From Climacium dendroides (taxonomy: Eukaryota > Streptophyta > Bryopsida > Hypnales > Climaciaceae): a stretch of DNA of 64,000 nt. Under the pieces are notes generated by a model. That model saw only the letters and a program-made list of their open reading frames with translations. It was not told the origin of the DNA and did no database searches. Positions 49,375 through 61,040 of this stretch are shown one piece after another. How positions within the stretch are numbered: the first letter of the stretch is position 1; each line of letters starts with the position of its first letter. Location: the NCBI GenBank assembly GCA_950106755.1, contig OX467090.1, positions 9,671,489-9,735,488 of the forward strand, read 5' to 3'. A program made the position numbers and the translations under genes.

Positions 49375-52150
49375 ATTAAAGGACCCAAAAATTTGTTTGA
49401 TACATTGTGTTCATTGATTAATTAATCTTGCCAACATGCCACAACCCAATAGTGGCAAATGGATAACTTTCCAAATCACTATTGAATTGAAGAGTGCACT
49501 TATTGCTCCAAAAATCAATTCATTTTCCATAAAGAAACTTGGTGATAGGTCTCATCCTTTTAAGAATCTAGGGCTAAACATGAACATGAAATCTCACTCA
49601 TAGAAACTAGTGCTAATTAAAATATTAGATTATTATCCATATCCACTTCTAAAAACCCGCAATTCATAAGCATTTTTAGATAGAAAATAATTAATTTCAA
49701 GGTGGTTGCAAGATTAAATATGGTCCCCTTAGAAAAATTCAAGTCGTACCCTTGACCTAGGTTAGTATGCTAATTAATATTGACTTACAAAGTCATTACC
49801 ACCATTGAACCTCTACTATTTCCCTTCTTCAATAGAAGAAATGCACCAAAATGTCACACTCCAATGATGTATCTACTTTAAATCATAGTGAAAATTCATA
49901 CCCTCCCCTTAGCTAACATTAGGATAGATTGCAATTGTAGGATTCAAGCTTCACTAGTAGCTAACATCAATCAATGGCAACATAGTCAAAGAAGATTTCC
50001 AAGTGGAACATTTAGATACATGTTGCAATTGGATGTATCTACGCTACCCACCACGTACAACATTCACTATCCCCAATTCTCACAATTTCACAACAAATGA
50101 ATTTTCACATTGCAATTTAAAATGCAATGCCATATTTTAAATTGCAATGCCATATTTTAAATTGCAATGCCATATTTGGTAGAAGATTGCCAATGCAATG
50201 CTTGAGATCAAGTCTTTTGGAGTCTTATCTTACCTTTCTCAATAATAAGACTTTTAATCTCACTGAAATGATACACTACTTACAAAGTTTAAACGATATC
50301 TGAAATTTGGATGAGGAAATGAAATTTTCTTGCATGTGGATGAAACCTGAATCATCTTTGGATGAATAATTGGACGGGTTCAAAATACGGATGAAGTGTT
50401 TAATTGTGGTGTTTTCAAGAATGCCATTTTCAATACATAAGAGAAGGACGAGCTGCACAAAGCAAGAAGCCGTGGCTTAATTGCAAAAGAATTGTGGAGC
50501 TCAGTTTTGTGCTGTTGGGCTACTTCTGAAAGACTTTCAAGTGTTTGGGGTTTCATCTATAATAAACAAGGTAACTGTTCCCCTCAGCTTTAAGCAAGAA
50601 AAACAGGTGCAAAACAAAAACTTTAAACTTTAGAGCTAGCGCAAGAGAGTACAGCAGTCATCGATGCTGCACAATGCGGCAGCCCCGCACAAAAAAGACT
50701 GCTAGAACGTAGCGATAGCCACCTCACGAAAACAGCAAACACAGAAAGCTTGAAGCGAAACCTAAACTACTGACATTACAAGCGACAGCGGAGCTCACTC
50801 TCCCATTAATCACAACTAGGACACTCGTCAACAGAAGAGCTACTTCCAAATTCAAAAGGCCCTTGCTTCTTCACACTGGAATCCAGAAACCTACGAAATC
50901 AAACCAAAAACTCTCCCAAAAACGCCAGAGAAAGAAGAAGAAAAACAAACAGGAGCTTGTACAAAATTGGACGGAAACTCACCATGATCAGCAGCGGAAG
51001 AACCTCCAACGAGGCTGGCGAGATTCAAACCCAATACCGCGAAACCGAACATGCAAAGCCGCCACCTTGGAAATCCTAGATGTCTAGTCATTGGTCCTTA
51101 ACTGAAATATTATCCAGCAACAGAAAGTTCATTCAGACGTTTTTGTAATAAAACTTGCAGGAAGAATCTTTCTTGCATTTTGTATAGTAAGGTAAATCTT
51201 AACATGACGTTTGATAATCACGCACAATTTCAGAGCATGCAAGTCTCTATTTTATTGTGGAGAAGGATTTGAATTTTGTTTGGGTGGTGATGGGCAAGTT
51301 TACTCTAATCCTAATTGTAATACAAAAGTCAAATATAAGACCCAACCACAAGAGCCTACCGAGATTAGGAACACCTGACTCCTGAATGCGCTTCCGAGAT
51401 GCAAAAGTCACTCACACGGTATCCCAAAACGGCACACTAAAGACGTGCTAAAAGGCTAGTTCACTTGCTACCGAAACCCCGCTACATCTGAAACCGTATG
51501 ATCAAGGGAACCACACCCAGTCTCACACTTGAACGCATCCCTGGGTGCACATACCTTAGTGCCGTGAGGATCCAAGAGCATTGAGGGTCGTCTCTCTGGC
51601 TGGTAAGACACTCCAGCGACGAAATGGCGCAGCACAGAAGAACTGGACAGGCAGAAACAACGTCACGTGCATGAGAGCAGGGCCTCGTTCTCTCCTCCTA
51701 ACGCGCATAAGCTCCGAGGACGAAGCTGCGGAAACGCCAGAGCTCGAGAACTGCCGACAAGCAGACGCAAACAGGAGAAGGCTAGTGTAGAAAAGTGGCA
51801 AGGCTGGGGTCGCCGGTGAGTGACCGACCGGGATCCTGGGACGTTGGTAGGGTCGCTTTGGGCAAGAGGCGATAATGATACGTGGGATCCGTGGGTAGAA
51901 CTAATCTGGTCTCGTGATTTTTTTCAACGCGGGGGAGACCGTCGGAAGGAAGCTAATTTCGGTCGACGTGGGTACTGGCAAAGAATCATGGATAACTTTG
52001 GTCGTCGTCGTCGTCTCCTCTGCCTGAGAGGTACATCCCAGCTACCGCCAATTTTAGTGTGCGTGCATTATCAGCCCACTTGAAGAACACTGTTGAACGT
52101 GGACGACGTCAAGTTAGCGAGAGGACTGTTTCGTTCTGCGTGAGTGGGAT
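49375..52150 (-). repeat. Right arm of the ~2.8-kb inverted duplication (5' remnant of a second receptor gene)
   Basis: Reverse-complement homology to 16316-19165 runs in order from GCGAGAGGACTGTTTCGTTC near 52115 down to the GATTAATTAATCTTGCC-like block near 49415. No kinase, NB-ARC or LRR follows on the minus strand before the 40-47 kb locus, so only promoter-proximal sequence remains. Minus-strand frames at 51556-51801 and 52071-52289 parallel those of the left arm but match no known domain. Confidence 0.75.
50131..50178. repeat. 20-bp tandem repeat
   Basis: CATATTTTAAATTGCAATGC occurs twice exactly (50131-50150 and 50151-50170), followed by a partial copy; a diverged unit precedes it. 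The left arm has only a single equivalent near 18670, so the expansion is private to this copy. Confidence 0.85.
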
Positions 52151-52313
52151 CCGAGTGAGCCAGGGCTAGGCTGGTGTTAATTGCGTCGATGAGGGTACTG
52201 TACCGCAGAGAGGATTTAAGCTTACCCCGAACAGAATTATGGAAAACTCGGATCGTCGTCGTGGTCTCAACCTGAGAGGTACACCCCATGTACCGCCGAT
52301 TTTAGTGTCTGTG
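51988..52313. repeat. Pair of ~76-bp direct repeats
   Basis: 51988-52063 and 52238-52313 share ATGGA, a GGTCGTCGTCG-like run, CCTGAGAGGTACA, CCC, TACCGCC and ATTTTAGTGT in the same order. They lie at the outer end of the right inverted arm. Confidence 0.7.
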
Positions 52314-52315
52314 AG

Positions 52316-53897
52316 CAACCGTGCATGTCTAGTCGAAGCAGACGCTATGCGCGCTTCGAATGGCACATACCTCTCCGTATTGGTTGCTTTGTCGTCCTCA
52401 ACCTCCCGCACCTGGTGACAATTATGGTACCTTGGTCAAAGAGTATTGAGATTCTCGTGAAAAGGAATTGTCCTCTTCCCTGCTAGGTGTTCATAGTGTT
52501 CATAGTGAACACTGCATGCTCACCATCATGGGCTGTCTTAACTTCTGTTGGTTTTACAACTGCGGAATTTAAACTTGACAACCAAAGACATGTTCGCATT
52601 TCGTGAAAGTGGTACCCCAATTTACCCCTAACATCGTGTCTAATACCAGCCTTAACACCAAAACTTAATCAAATTAAGGGTTGTTGCAATGCCTAACACG
52701 TATGAAAAGGTGATGGTGAAATAAAAAGTTGGAACGGAAAGTATCCATTGACAATTACAGACCATAAGCACATTACAATAAAAAAAAATCAATACAATAT
52801 AAATCCATCATATATTTATAGCTAGAGAGATCAACGAAAAGGATAAAAAGGAAGTGGATTCTCTCATTGAACACAAGTAAGCTTATCACCTGTATTACTT
52901 TGCCTGAAAACAAGTGGACAGCTCTCAGATTCTCCAAGCCAGCAGATGTGTCCAGGACTCTCTCATTTTCCAATCTCACAATTTATTAATTCAGGAGTTT
53001 CATAGTTCACAAAGAGCGAAAAGGGTTACAATCAAAACACCTTTCCTTTTCGGATATTCTTCAAATGTACTCAGTTTATTATATGCTTCAAATGTTGCTT
53101 CAAGGTTGCTTACAAGTCTGACCTACAAGTGCAGTATTGCACCTCTACAATGCGACTCTCGTGGTATCCAAATTTAGTCAGAGACAGTTATTCAAGCAGT
53201 GATTGCGCCATGGCTACACTACAGCAACATAAAGCTCGAAGCAGGTGTCCATCTTCAAACCCATATCTATGAATGGTGTCACACTGTAAATCTAGCTTGC
53301 TAACATTTTAGGACTCACTGGACCTCAGGACATTGACAATCTGCTTAACAAAGCGAAGTCATAACAATTTGGAGCTGGTACGCAATGAATAGCTAAAAGT
53401 AATGAAGGAGATCCTTCCTCCTTCAAGCAGGGGACGAACTCCACAAATGGACGACCCCACAACTCCTCACGAATGCAAAAGATTGAACTTACTCTCCATC
53501 GACTTCGTATATGGTCTTATAATGGGTGATTCTCATCGTCCACTGGTAGCTGCCAAAGCTTCCCAGTGATCCACCCTTAATCCTACACTTGTGTGAAGAG
53601 ATCTCACATACAATGGGTGGATTTGGTACACTACATTTAAAAAGGCTTAAAACCATTACAGTAAAAATTGACATTAGAAGAACCTACCCGACATCTAAAG
53701 AAAACCATTCCGGGACTTTCGGCCTTTATGGGTAAATCACAAGGCAACGATCTTTCCCTCCCTCCCTCTAGAACTCACATTAATGGTACCTTCTATTGCA
53801 TCTGCATTTCAATACAACACTGAACTCTACAGCCACGATGTCGGTAATTCTTTACTATACAGGAGCAGAATGCAACAAGACTATGATTGTCTCTGAT
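52316..53897. other. Spacer and 3' flank of the MOSC gene
   Basis: No gene recognised. The part adjoining 53897 should contain the MOSC 3' UTR on the minus strand. Confidence 0.5.
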
Positions 53898-56800
53898 TCA
53901 CGACATGATCTCCGAGATGGGAACGGCTTTCAACACCCTCACCACATCACCAACTCGAACAGCAGGAGCAACCCCATGCACCGGCAAACCCTTGTTTTCA
54001 CAAGTGACATTCTGGCCAAAGAACACCTGCCACATCACAGCTCTAACGAAGTTAGATTGAGCACCAGCTTGCATTACTTATCTCGCAGGAAAGATGTGCA
54101 TTTATGTCAAACCACAACAAAGCTGAGTTTCCAATAGCAAGTTGCATCCATCACCTCATTTTTCATAGACGGGATGGCCAGAAATGAGCCTTTGCGAAAC
54201 GACCTCAAAGTGAGAGTAGGCTCCTTCCCCGATTCAGCTGTTTGCTGATTGACCGTTGGAATCTGTAAGGCATGCCCACAAGTTCTTACACGTGATCAAC
54301 TAGCAAGCGAACTCTCCAAATCATGGAAAGGAAAAAGCAAAAACTTTTTTTCCAGCAGTGAAGGTCTTTTTATCACCACACATGTATGTAAGCACTGTCA
54401 GAACATTTTCAAGTGCTGATTTGAACTTCATGATCACGAACCAAGCTTCAATTCTGATAGAATATCTTTGGAGATTCTTTCTGTCTTACATTATATTGCA
54501 CAGTAGATGCACATTTAATGCATCACTAATTCATATGAATTTCAGATTAATTGGAATTGAAATTTTATCTTTTATTCTTTTCTAAAAGCAGAAAGGTGCA
54601 TTCAATTAATATGAAATTCAGTAGCATCAAGGGCAGAATTCATACACTTCAGGTCATAGGAACTTCATATGGAAATGACAAGGGGCTTCATTCCTTATAT
54701 ATACATATGCAGAGACCATTGGGTTGATGCAACGCCTATACCCGATATGCATCACATAACCCCCAAACTGTCATCACTTACCCCAAGTGTTGTCGCATCT
54801 AAATGTATGAATTGGAAGTTGAAATAAACCTTTAAGGAAGTTCTAAGGAAGACAGAAAAATACATCCATGGAAAGAAGAATCCATATCAGGACTACAATT
54901 TGAATAACATAATGATGTTTTAAATGTTACTATAATTGACTATTCTATTTTAAATTTTGGTTGAATAAGCACACTTCATTTGAGTTCCATCACTGTACCG
55001 TACAACGCGCACACAGCTTCACCCCATGAAATTGAAGATCGCCAATTTTGAAAGTGCCCCACTTATCTTCAGCAAAAGCCTCACAGCCGTCCACAAAGAT
55101 GCTACAGATTGCAAGCCAGGCCCAGCAATTGATGAGTAGGATGCTCGTGTAAACGTGAACACACATTCTTCACATGCATAACGGCCAGCTCCCAGGACTA
55201 GACAAAATTCCCGTCAATGCTTAAAGTGACAGATTCAATGAACAAGGTCGTCAGTGTAGGTCCAGAATCCACAGATTTGTGCTGATGCAAAGGCCATCAG
55301 AGACTTACTTGGGGCGAAAGCGATTTATGGGAATTTGAGCAGGAAGCTTTTCATTCACAGCATCTAGAGAAGCCTGTGCCCACCCCCCACCCACCCCAAC
55401 GCATTTCTTCAGGAACAACAAACTATTAAAACCAGACTACCGGAGCCAGATCAGCAGGCTTTCCCTTTGAATAGTGACTCATCCAAAACTGAGGGGCATA
55501 TGCCTCACCTGTGATGCAAGAAGGAACGGATAGCCATCGCTGAATAAAACCGAATGACCCACTGCATAATCCGGATCTGTTGATCTCGCAGTATTCTCTG
55601 CACAAATCACAAAACACATTTCCTAAATGCATTCAAGAGGCGTATGTTTGCAAGAGGGAGGTTTTTCGCAGTGGAATGAAATAATTTATAGATAGATAGG
55701 AGGTTTAGAGGGAGCCTACGATTGTCAAAGCGCACAAGACTTGCAGTTTTTCCAATATACTTGGTAAGCCACTCGGCTGCTTCTGCTCCTTCAGAAAGGG
55801 CCGTTCCTGACCACTCCCAACACGTCACGTTCTCGACCTCCTCCAGAGGGTACTGAGGCACAAGGGGAATGTACAGCGGCTCCATGCCCGGTGCTCTTAT
55901 GCCTTACAACAAAATAACAAAAAAATGTACTACTCCCAGTGAGTCGAACCCGCAATTCCAATGCAAGACTTTGAAGCTGATGTGCAAAAGTCTTAGTGGG
56001 GGAGAGGAGGATGAGAACCTCAAAATGCTAACCCTCCTTATTTATACTAACAACCCGCTCTATATGAAACCAATGAAAAGTGCACAAATTTATGCCCAAG
56101 ATCAAAGTGCAGCGCTAAATTCTGAATTCTAAAACTTGGACTAACATCATGATTAGTATGCACAATTAGAGAAGACAGCTAAAAATTTGAGACTAGGAAA
56201 ACCACGACATACTCTTCACTTAAAAGATTGCCGATGCAAAACAAACAAACAACAGCGGAGAGAACTGAAGACAGGACGACATACACAATCGAACGCAGAG
56301 GAAGAATCGACCTCCAGAAAAACATTAACATGCTGAATCACACTAAAACACAGACAGATACAGGCAAGAGAAAATCACACTGGGAAAAGGGTGGACAGTT
56401 TCGAATCTCAAGTCGGATTTAGGAGCTCAAGCGAAGACGTCAGTACGCAAGGACCACACAGGAAAGTCAAACATACGCACCAAGCACGCGGGGAACAAGG
56501 GTTCCAGATTCGACAACCAACCTCGGAAAAATCTCCAAATCATCGGAGAGATCCTAAGATTGGATTTCACCAGCACTAACTTGCAAATTTATTTGACCAT
56601 GTCCTTGACTATCTTTCCCAAATCCATGCTAACAAGAAGAGAGCATTCACTTCATTGGAGTACCAAACAGTCATAGAAAGGTCATATCACTCACAGACTT
56701 GACTTCTGAAAGCATCAAAAAAGAAAGGGACAAAAACTCACAAAGAGCTGCGTCAGGAGAGAGAGACCCCCAGCGGGAGTCGAGAGCCTCCTCCGGCAGT

Positions 56801-57677
56801 GAGACCTCAATGAGCGCCATCTTCTTGATGGCTCTCTGCGACAAGAACCGCCGATTGGCATTCACTATCATCCATTGCCGATCCCACTTAAACCCTGTAC
56901 AGTAGGAATTTCATAAACCACGCTTTTAGCGTTTCAGCATTCATGATGGAGTAGGATGAAAAAATACATATAATGACAAATTCAGATCGTGACGACTATA
57001 GCAAATTGAGCTTGTAATTGCTGGAGCCTCAAGAAATTATAATTTGAAGTTGCATGACGTTCAAACAGTCTCTCATCTAATAGTTGTACTTCGGAAAATT
57101 CAATATCAATCCCGCTATAAAATTAGCCTAAGAGACAGATTTAGAGCCTCCAACCTTAAACCCATTGATCAGCAAACTTTCAAGAGCGACAATGGCACGA
57201 CGTACATTACAAGATCGACAGGTGATCACAGCGAAAATCAACAACAAAATGTTCTGCACATATTTTAGCCAGATGAATAGAAGAGGGAATTCTGTCCAAT
57301 TTCCACAAAAGAAGCTCTCTGGAACAATAGCCACCACTGTAATGCACTGTACGGTGAATGGAGCCTCCACTTTTAAAGCAATTTTTGCGGACTGTGAAAA
57401 AACACAACAGCATCACAAACACAAACGAAGCACTCCAATACTACTTCTTTGCCGAAAACCGTCATTCCGTTGTGATTTTCGAATGGAGATACCTTTTCTG
57501 AACTCCCAAAACACACAGTGTCTTCAATTCCAACTAAAAATGCGCAAATGAAATCCACTCCAAAACAAGAGAAATCCCTAAACTACTACCTGTGGGAGCG
57601 ATAGAAGCGTACGGAACAGCAATTCCGCGGCACGATTTCACGGGGTAGATGTACAACGCCTTCACCGTCACCGCCAT
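53898..57677 (-). CDS. MOSC domain protein (molybdenum cofactor sulfurase C-terminal / mARC type)
   Basis: Eight exons in phase on the minus strand: 57590-57677, 56742-56894, 55720-55902, 55509-55597, 55309-55373, 54999-55101, 54155-54262 and 53898-54026. They encode about 305 residues. The N-terminal beta-barrel reads VKALYIYPVKSCRGIAVPYA and GFKWDRQWMIVNANRRFL. The MOSC core reads YAVGHSVLFSDGYPFLLASQ, ASLDAVNEKL, IPINRFRPNIFVDGCEAFAE, VKLCARC and VFFGQNVTCENKG. The conserved Cys of GVKLCARC is present. Relatives bind molybdenum cofactor and reduce N-hydroxylated compounds at the mitochondrial outer membrane or in organelles. An upstream in-frame ATG at 57905 would add a 76-residue extension that could be a targeting peptide. 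The gene looks intact. Confidence 0.92.
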
Positions 57678-58465
57678 TGCGCTCGCCGTTGAGATCGAAG
57701 TGCTGCCCAAATTGAGAATGCTAGCGAAACTCAAAGTCTCCGCATGCAAGATTTTGTAGCTCACTTGAGAAATCGGATTCAGAGTTATGGAAGTTGCGAT
57801 TGATTCATCGCGGAAGCAGACGACGAAATTGTTCCTGGCGCGAACAGACTGAAAGTGAAAGTGCAGCATCGGCGTCCGCCTTGGTCTGGAGAAGAAGACG
57901 GTCAAGTCTTGGAAATGCGTAGATCTTGGATGGTTGATCTATGAATTGTTTTTCGTAGATTTTGGATGGAAAATATCCCCAGTCCTCAGGACCTCAGTCC
58001 TCAGCACCTTGATTACGAAAGAGCTTTGTCTTGGGGTAGCAAAAAACAAGCGGGAGTGACGGGGTCTATAACAGCGCCGCCTATTTACAAGGAAAGAATA
58101 TTGGGGTCCCTGCTTGGGACTGCCGGCCGCCTGCAGAGTGACGGGGAACGCCTGCGAACTTGCTGTGGAGGTCCTCCGATGTCCAGCTGAAGCATTGTCA
58201 TGCCTTCTGTCCAAGACGAATACCGTTTTCAACTTCGAATTGACATTGTCCTCTGCTCCTGTCAGGTAATGCATCGAATTCTCAACTTCTGCTACAATGT
58301 TCGAAGAGGAGGGGTGCGTACAGCAGTCCGTTTCCTGCTGTTAATTAGACAGGAGATGCGACAGGTGTTTTTAAAGCTCTTGCATGAAAACTAAGCCCGT
58401 TGCTTGCGCCTGATTTTGAGGCCGTCATTGCTATGGAGGGACCCCTCCAATGGAATGGTGGACAA
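57678..58465. other. MOSC promoter and leader region
   Basis: Upstream of the MOSC start. The minus-strand frame at 57939-58274 is unrecognised. The direction and position suit a promoter shared with, or next to, the weak gene candidate beyond. Confidence 0.4.
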
Positions 58466-59619
58466 TTAGTGGACATGGCCACGGTTTTCAGTAAACACTG
58501 CCGCTTTGAAATTGAGGTTGTCACTGTGTGAGCAGTGAACAGCAGAAATGGGATCGTCGACCTCTCGTGCTAGGATCTTTTCTGTGAATTCGTATTTGGA
58601 ATATGTTTCGTGCTGAAGGTCCTTAGATACCCAGTAAACAGTCACAGGGAGCTCATATGAGTCTTCCGTGATGATTCTTCTGTGTGTGTCATTTTCCCCC
58701 ATGTGTGTTCGTTGCGACATGTGTCCCAAATTCCTGTAAATAGTAAAAACTTTACTATTTACAGGAATTTGGGACACATGTCGCAACGAACACACATGGG
58801 GGAAAATGACACACACAGAAGAATCATCACGGAAGACTTATATGAGCTCCCTGTGAGTTCTGTAGATCTTTGAACAACTCGTAAGGAGCGGGTTTCCATC
58901 ACTGTCCACAAATATGAGATATACATGAGGAATTCCACATGATTATTCATACTTGCAAAGCCACACCGCTGCGCTCAGAGTTCCAAATTCAGCAGCTGCC
59001 TCTGTTGGAAGCGTGTAAGCGGTCTGCAAACCAACGGATCATAACTTTGCATTGGTAAACTAATATTCTCGATCATCAAATATCATGTCGGGCATAGCAG
59101 AAGCTCCACTGCAGATGCAATGCTAATGTAATAAACTTAAAGTAAGATGGCAGGAACCTCAAGGAAAATACTATAGCAACCGTTTCCAGTAAGATAGATA
59201 CAACCTGAACAAACACTGTCCTGGCGCTCCAAGTGGAACATAACCTAAAGACTCATTGTTTAATATATTCTTGAGTGCACCCCAGGATTATGATCTATCA
59301 TTTTTGGCGTGGTGTTGGGTCAAGAGCACATCTGTTCGCTGACAATGCAGTTGCAGTAAGAGGAGGAGGACGATGAATGAAACTCACAGAGGCTCACCAT
59401 GGCTGCAAATTCTTCAAGATTCAGATGGAAGTGAGAAGCTCCAGATTTCGTCAAAAACAGACCAACAGGTTCAGAATCTAAACCACCGAACCATCAAACC
59501 ATCCCAGCATGGAATGGTTCGATTTCAATTCAAGAGCTTGCGATGTGCGAGACTACTGTGACTAAGCTTACCCTTGTCTTCAACCCCAAAGGTGCGATGG
59601 TATCAGGAGACGTCGACAT
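58466..59619 (-). CDS. Possible unrecognised minus-strand gene
   Basis: An ATG at 59619 opens MSTSPDTIAPLGLKTR and ends at a GTAAGC donor (exon 59572-59619). Further minus-strand stretches look coding: LDSEPVGLFLTKSGASHF near 59400-59480, AYTLPTEAAAEFGTLSAAV near 58960-59025, and ELPVTVYWVSKDLQHETYSK up to a TAA at 58466. I could not join all pieces in phase and recognise no domain. The last piece runs into the long palindrome. It could be a real lineage-specific gene, a relic, or chance. Confidence 0.3.
58642..58856. repeat. Long near-perfect palindrome, 106-bp arms, 3-bp loop
   Basis: Left arm 58642-58747 and right arm 58751-58856 are reverse complements with about one mismatch, separated by AAC. 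The outer end is TCACAGGGAGCTCATATGAG on the left, and TAGTAAA/TTTACTA close the centre. An RNA across it would fold into a ~105-bp hairpin. Confidence 0.95.
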
Positions 59620-60400
59620 AGCGTCTTTGTGTAAAAAAGGAACATGAAGTTTAAGATATTACAAGTGACTTCATGCACCCTAAACCCTAAAACCGCCTAA
59701 CAAGAAACCCAGAGTGGTAATGCTTACCAAAGGTCTGTTCTCACTTGGTGTTAAAGAGTGTTGTTGCTAAGGGTCTTGACAACAAATTTAGACCTAAGTC
59801 TTCTGAATTGGATTCACATTGCAAACATCATCCTTAACACCAAGTGTAAACATACCCTTATTTGTCTTGTGGAAACTTTTGTTGTTGATTTTGTTGAAAC
59901 ATGTTTTGGAGGTCATCATTTGAATAAATTTCCTGCAAGAAGACCTGGGTAAGCAGTTGACAGTATGAGGGAGAAAAAAAAAAAAAATTGTTTACAAGGT
60001 TATAGTTTTTACATAGCTCTCAAATGCAAAACAATCAAAGAATGAGAAAACTAAATTTTTTGTTGTGACATGATTTGAAATAATCCAAATGTTAAGTTGT
60101 GTTGTCAATAGCATAGTACAAGGCTAACACATAAACAACAATGCGACCATTTTTGGGCCAATGAATGGCAAAGAATTCTTCTATAGGGGATAGAAGTGCA
60201 ACTATCCATCTTCCAAATTTTGTGTTAAAAGGGAAGGTCTTCTATTGTAGTTTGACTTTCAATGAGTACTTTTGGATTTTTTAAACCCCAAAAGGACCAA
60301 ACTACATTTTCTAGGCAACATGAGATTTTTGGGTAGCTCACCATGAATAGAATTTTTTTTTTTTCCTTTAAAATTTTCACACATGTGCCCAAGGAGTAGT
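59620..60400. other. Intergenic region including the duplicated 59898-60135 segment
   Basis: No gene recognised. The short plus-strand frame at 59758-59952 overlaps the duplicated segment and is chance. Confidence 0.5.
59898..60135 (+). repeat. Direct duplicate of 13228-13480
   Basis: Same orientation and order of blocks as the left copy. It contains an A-rich insertion near 59975. About 400 bp further on both sides a TA-flanked TIR element follows in this copy (60541), against 2.4 kb further in the left copy (15836). Confidence 0.7.
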
Positions 60401-61040
60401 TTTAAGACCCCAAAATTTTCATAGCTTTTGACTACATGGTTCAAAAATTATTGCATGATATGTAATTTTCATTGATCTTTGGAGAGCTTAGAAAATTCTT
60501 AAAAAATTATTCTCCAAAGATCAATGGAAATTACATATTAAGGTAAAACATCCCATTGCAATCAGATGACCCATAGTGGACACCTAATGACCCCATGACA
60601 GTTTTCCAAGCCATAATCACTACCTAACCTGACCCCCATAGAGTGATTAGTGACTTCATTAGGAGCACCTAACTTTTTGGTGTAAATCATTGTAGAATGT
60701 GACCTTTCCAGGGCCTTCCACATTAGAAATTATTGTGACTGCTTTAAGTGATTAAGATGAACATATTAGATATAGTTTTTGTTGGTTACCAGGTAGCATA
60801 TTGACTCTTTTGGATAGATCAGTTCAAAAATTCATAACAAATTCATACATTGTCTGAAAAATAAAATTTCAATTGCTCTCACTATTTCTAACACTTGTCT
60901 TTACATGGGAAAAATTTTGAAAAATTTCAACAGTGGCATGAGGGCAGACTCCAAATTCTGACCACAATGGGTTGCTTTACCTTATGCAATAGTTTTTTTT
61001 ACCATGTAGTCAAAAGCTATGAAAATTTTGGGGTCTTAAA
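60401..61040. repeat. Perfect 40-bp inverted repeat bracketing an element
   Basis: 60401-60440 (starting TTTAAGACCCCAAAATTTTC) is the exact reverse complement of 61001-61040. The TA-flanked element copy B lies between the arms, next to the right one. Inside, 60462-60482 and 60511-60531 form a second small inverted repeat (CATTGATCTTTGGAGA and TCTCCAAAGATCAATG). Confidence 0.9.
60541..60982. mobile_element. TA-flanked TIR element, copy B
   Basis: Starts AGGTAAAACATCCCATTG and ends CAATGGGTTGCTTTACCT, about 18-25-bp terminal inverted repeats, with TA on both flanks (60539-60540 and 60983-60984). It is 442 bp long and non-coding. Homologous to 15836-16298 and to the element entering the window edge at 63887. 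TA target duplication points to a Tc1/mariner-type mobiliser. Confidence 0.75.

Noticed and set aside
55925..55990. tRNA T-arm-like sequence (GCGGGTTCGACTC on the minus strand) in a MOSC intron
   Set aside because: The remaining arms of a tRNA cloverleaf could not be formed; chance or a remote tRNA-derived repeat.
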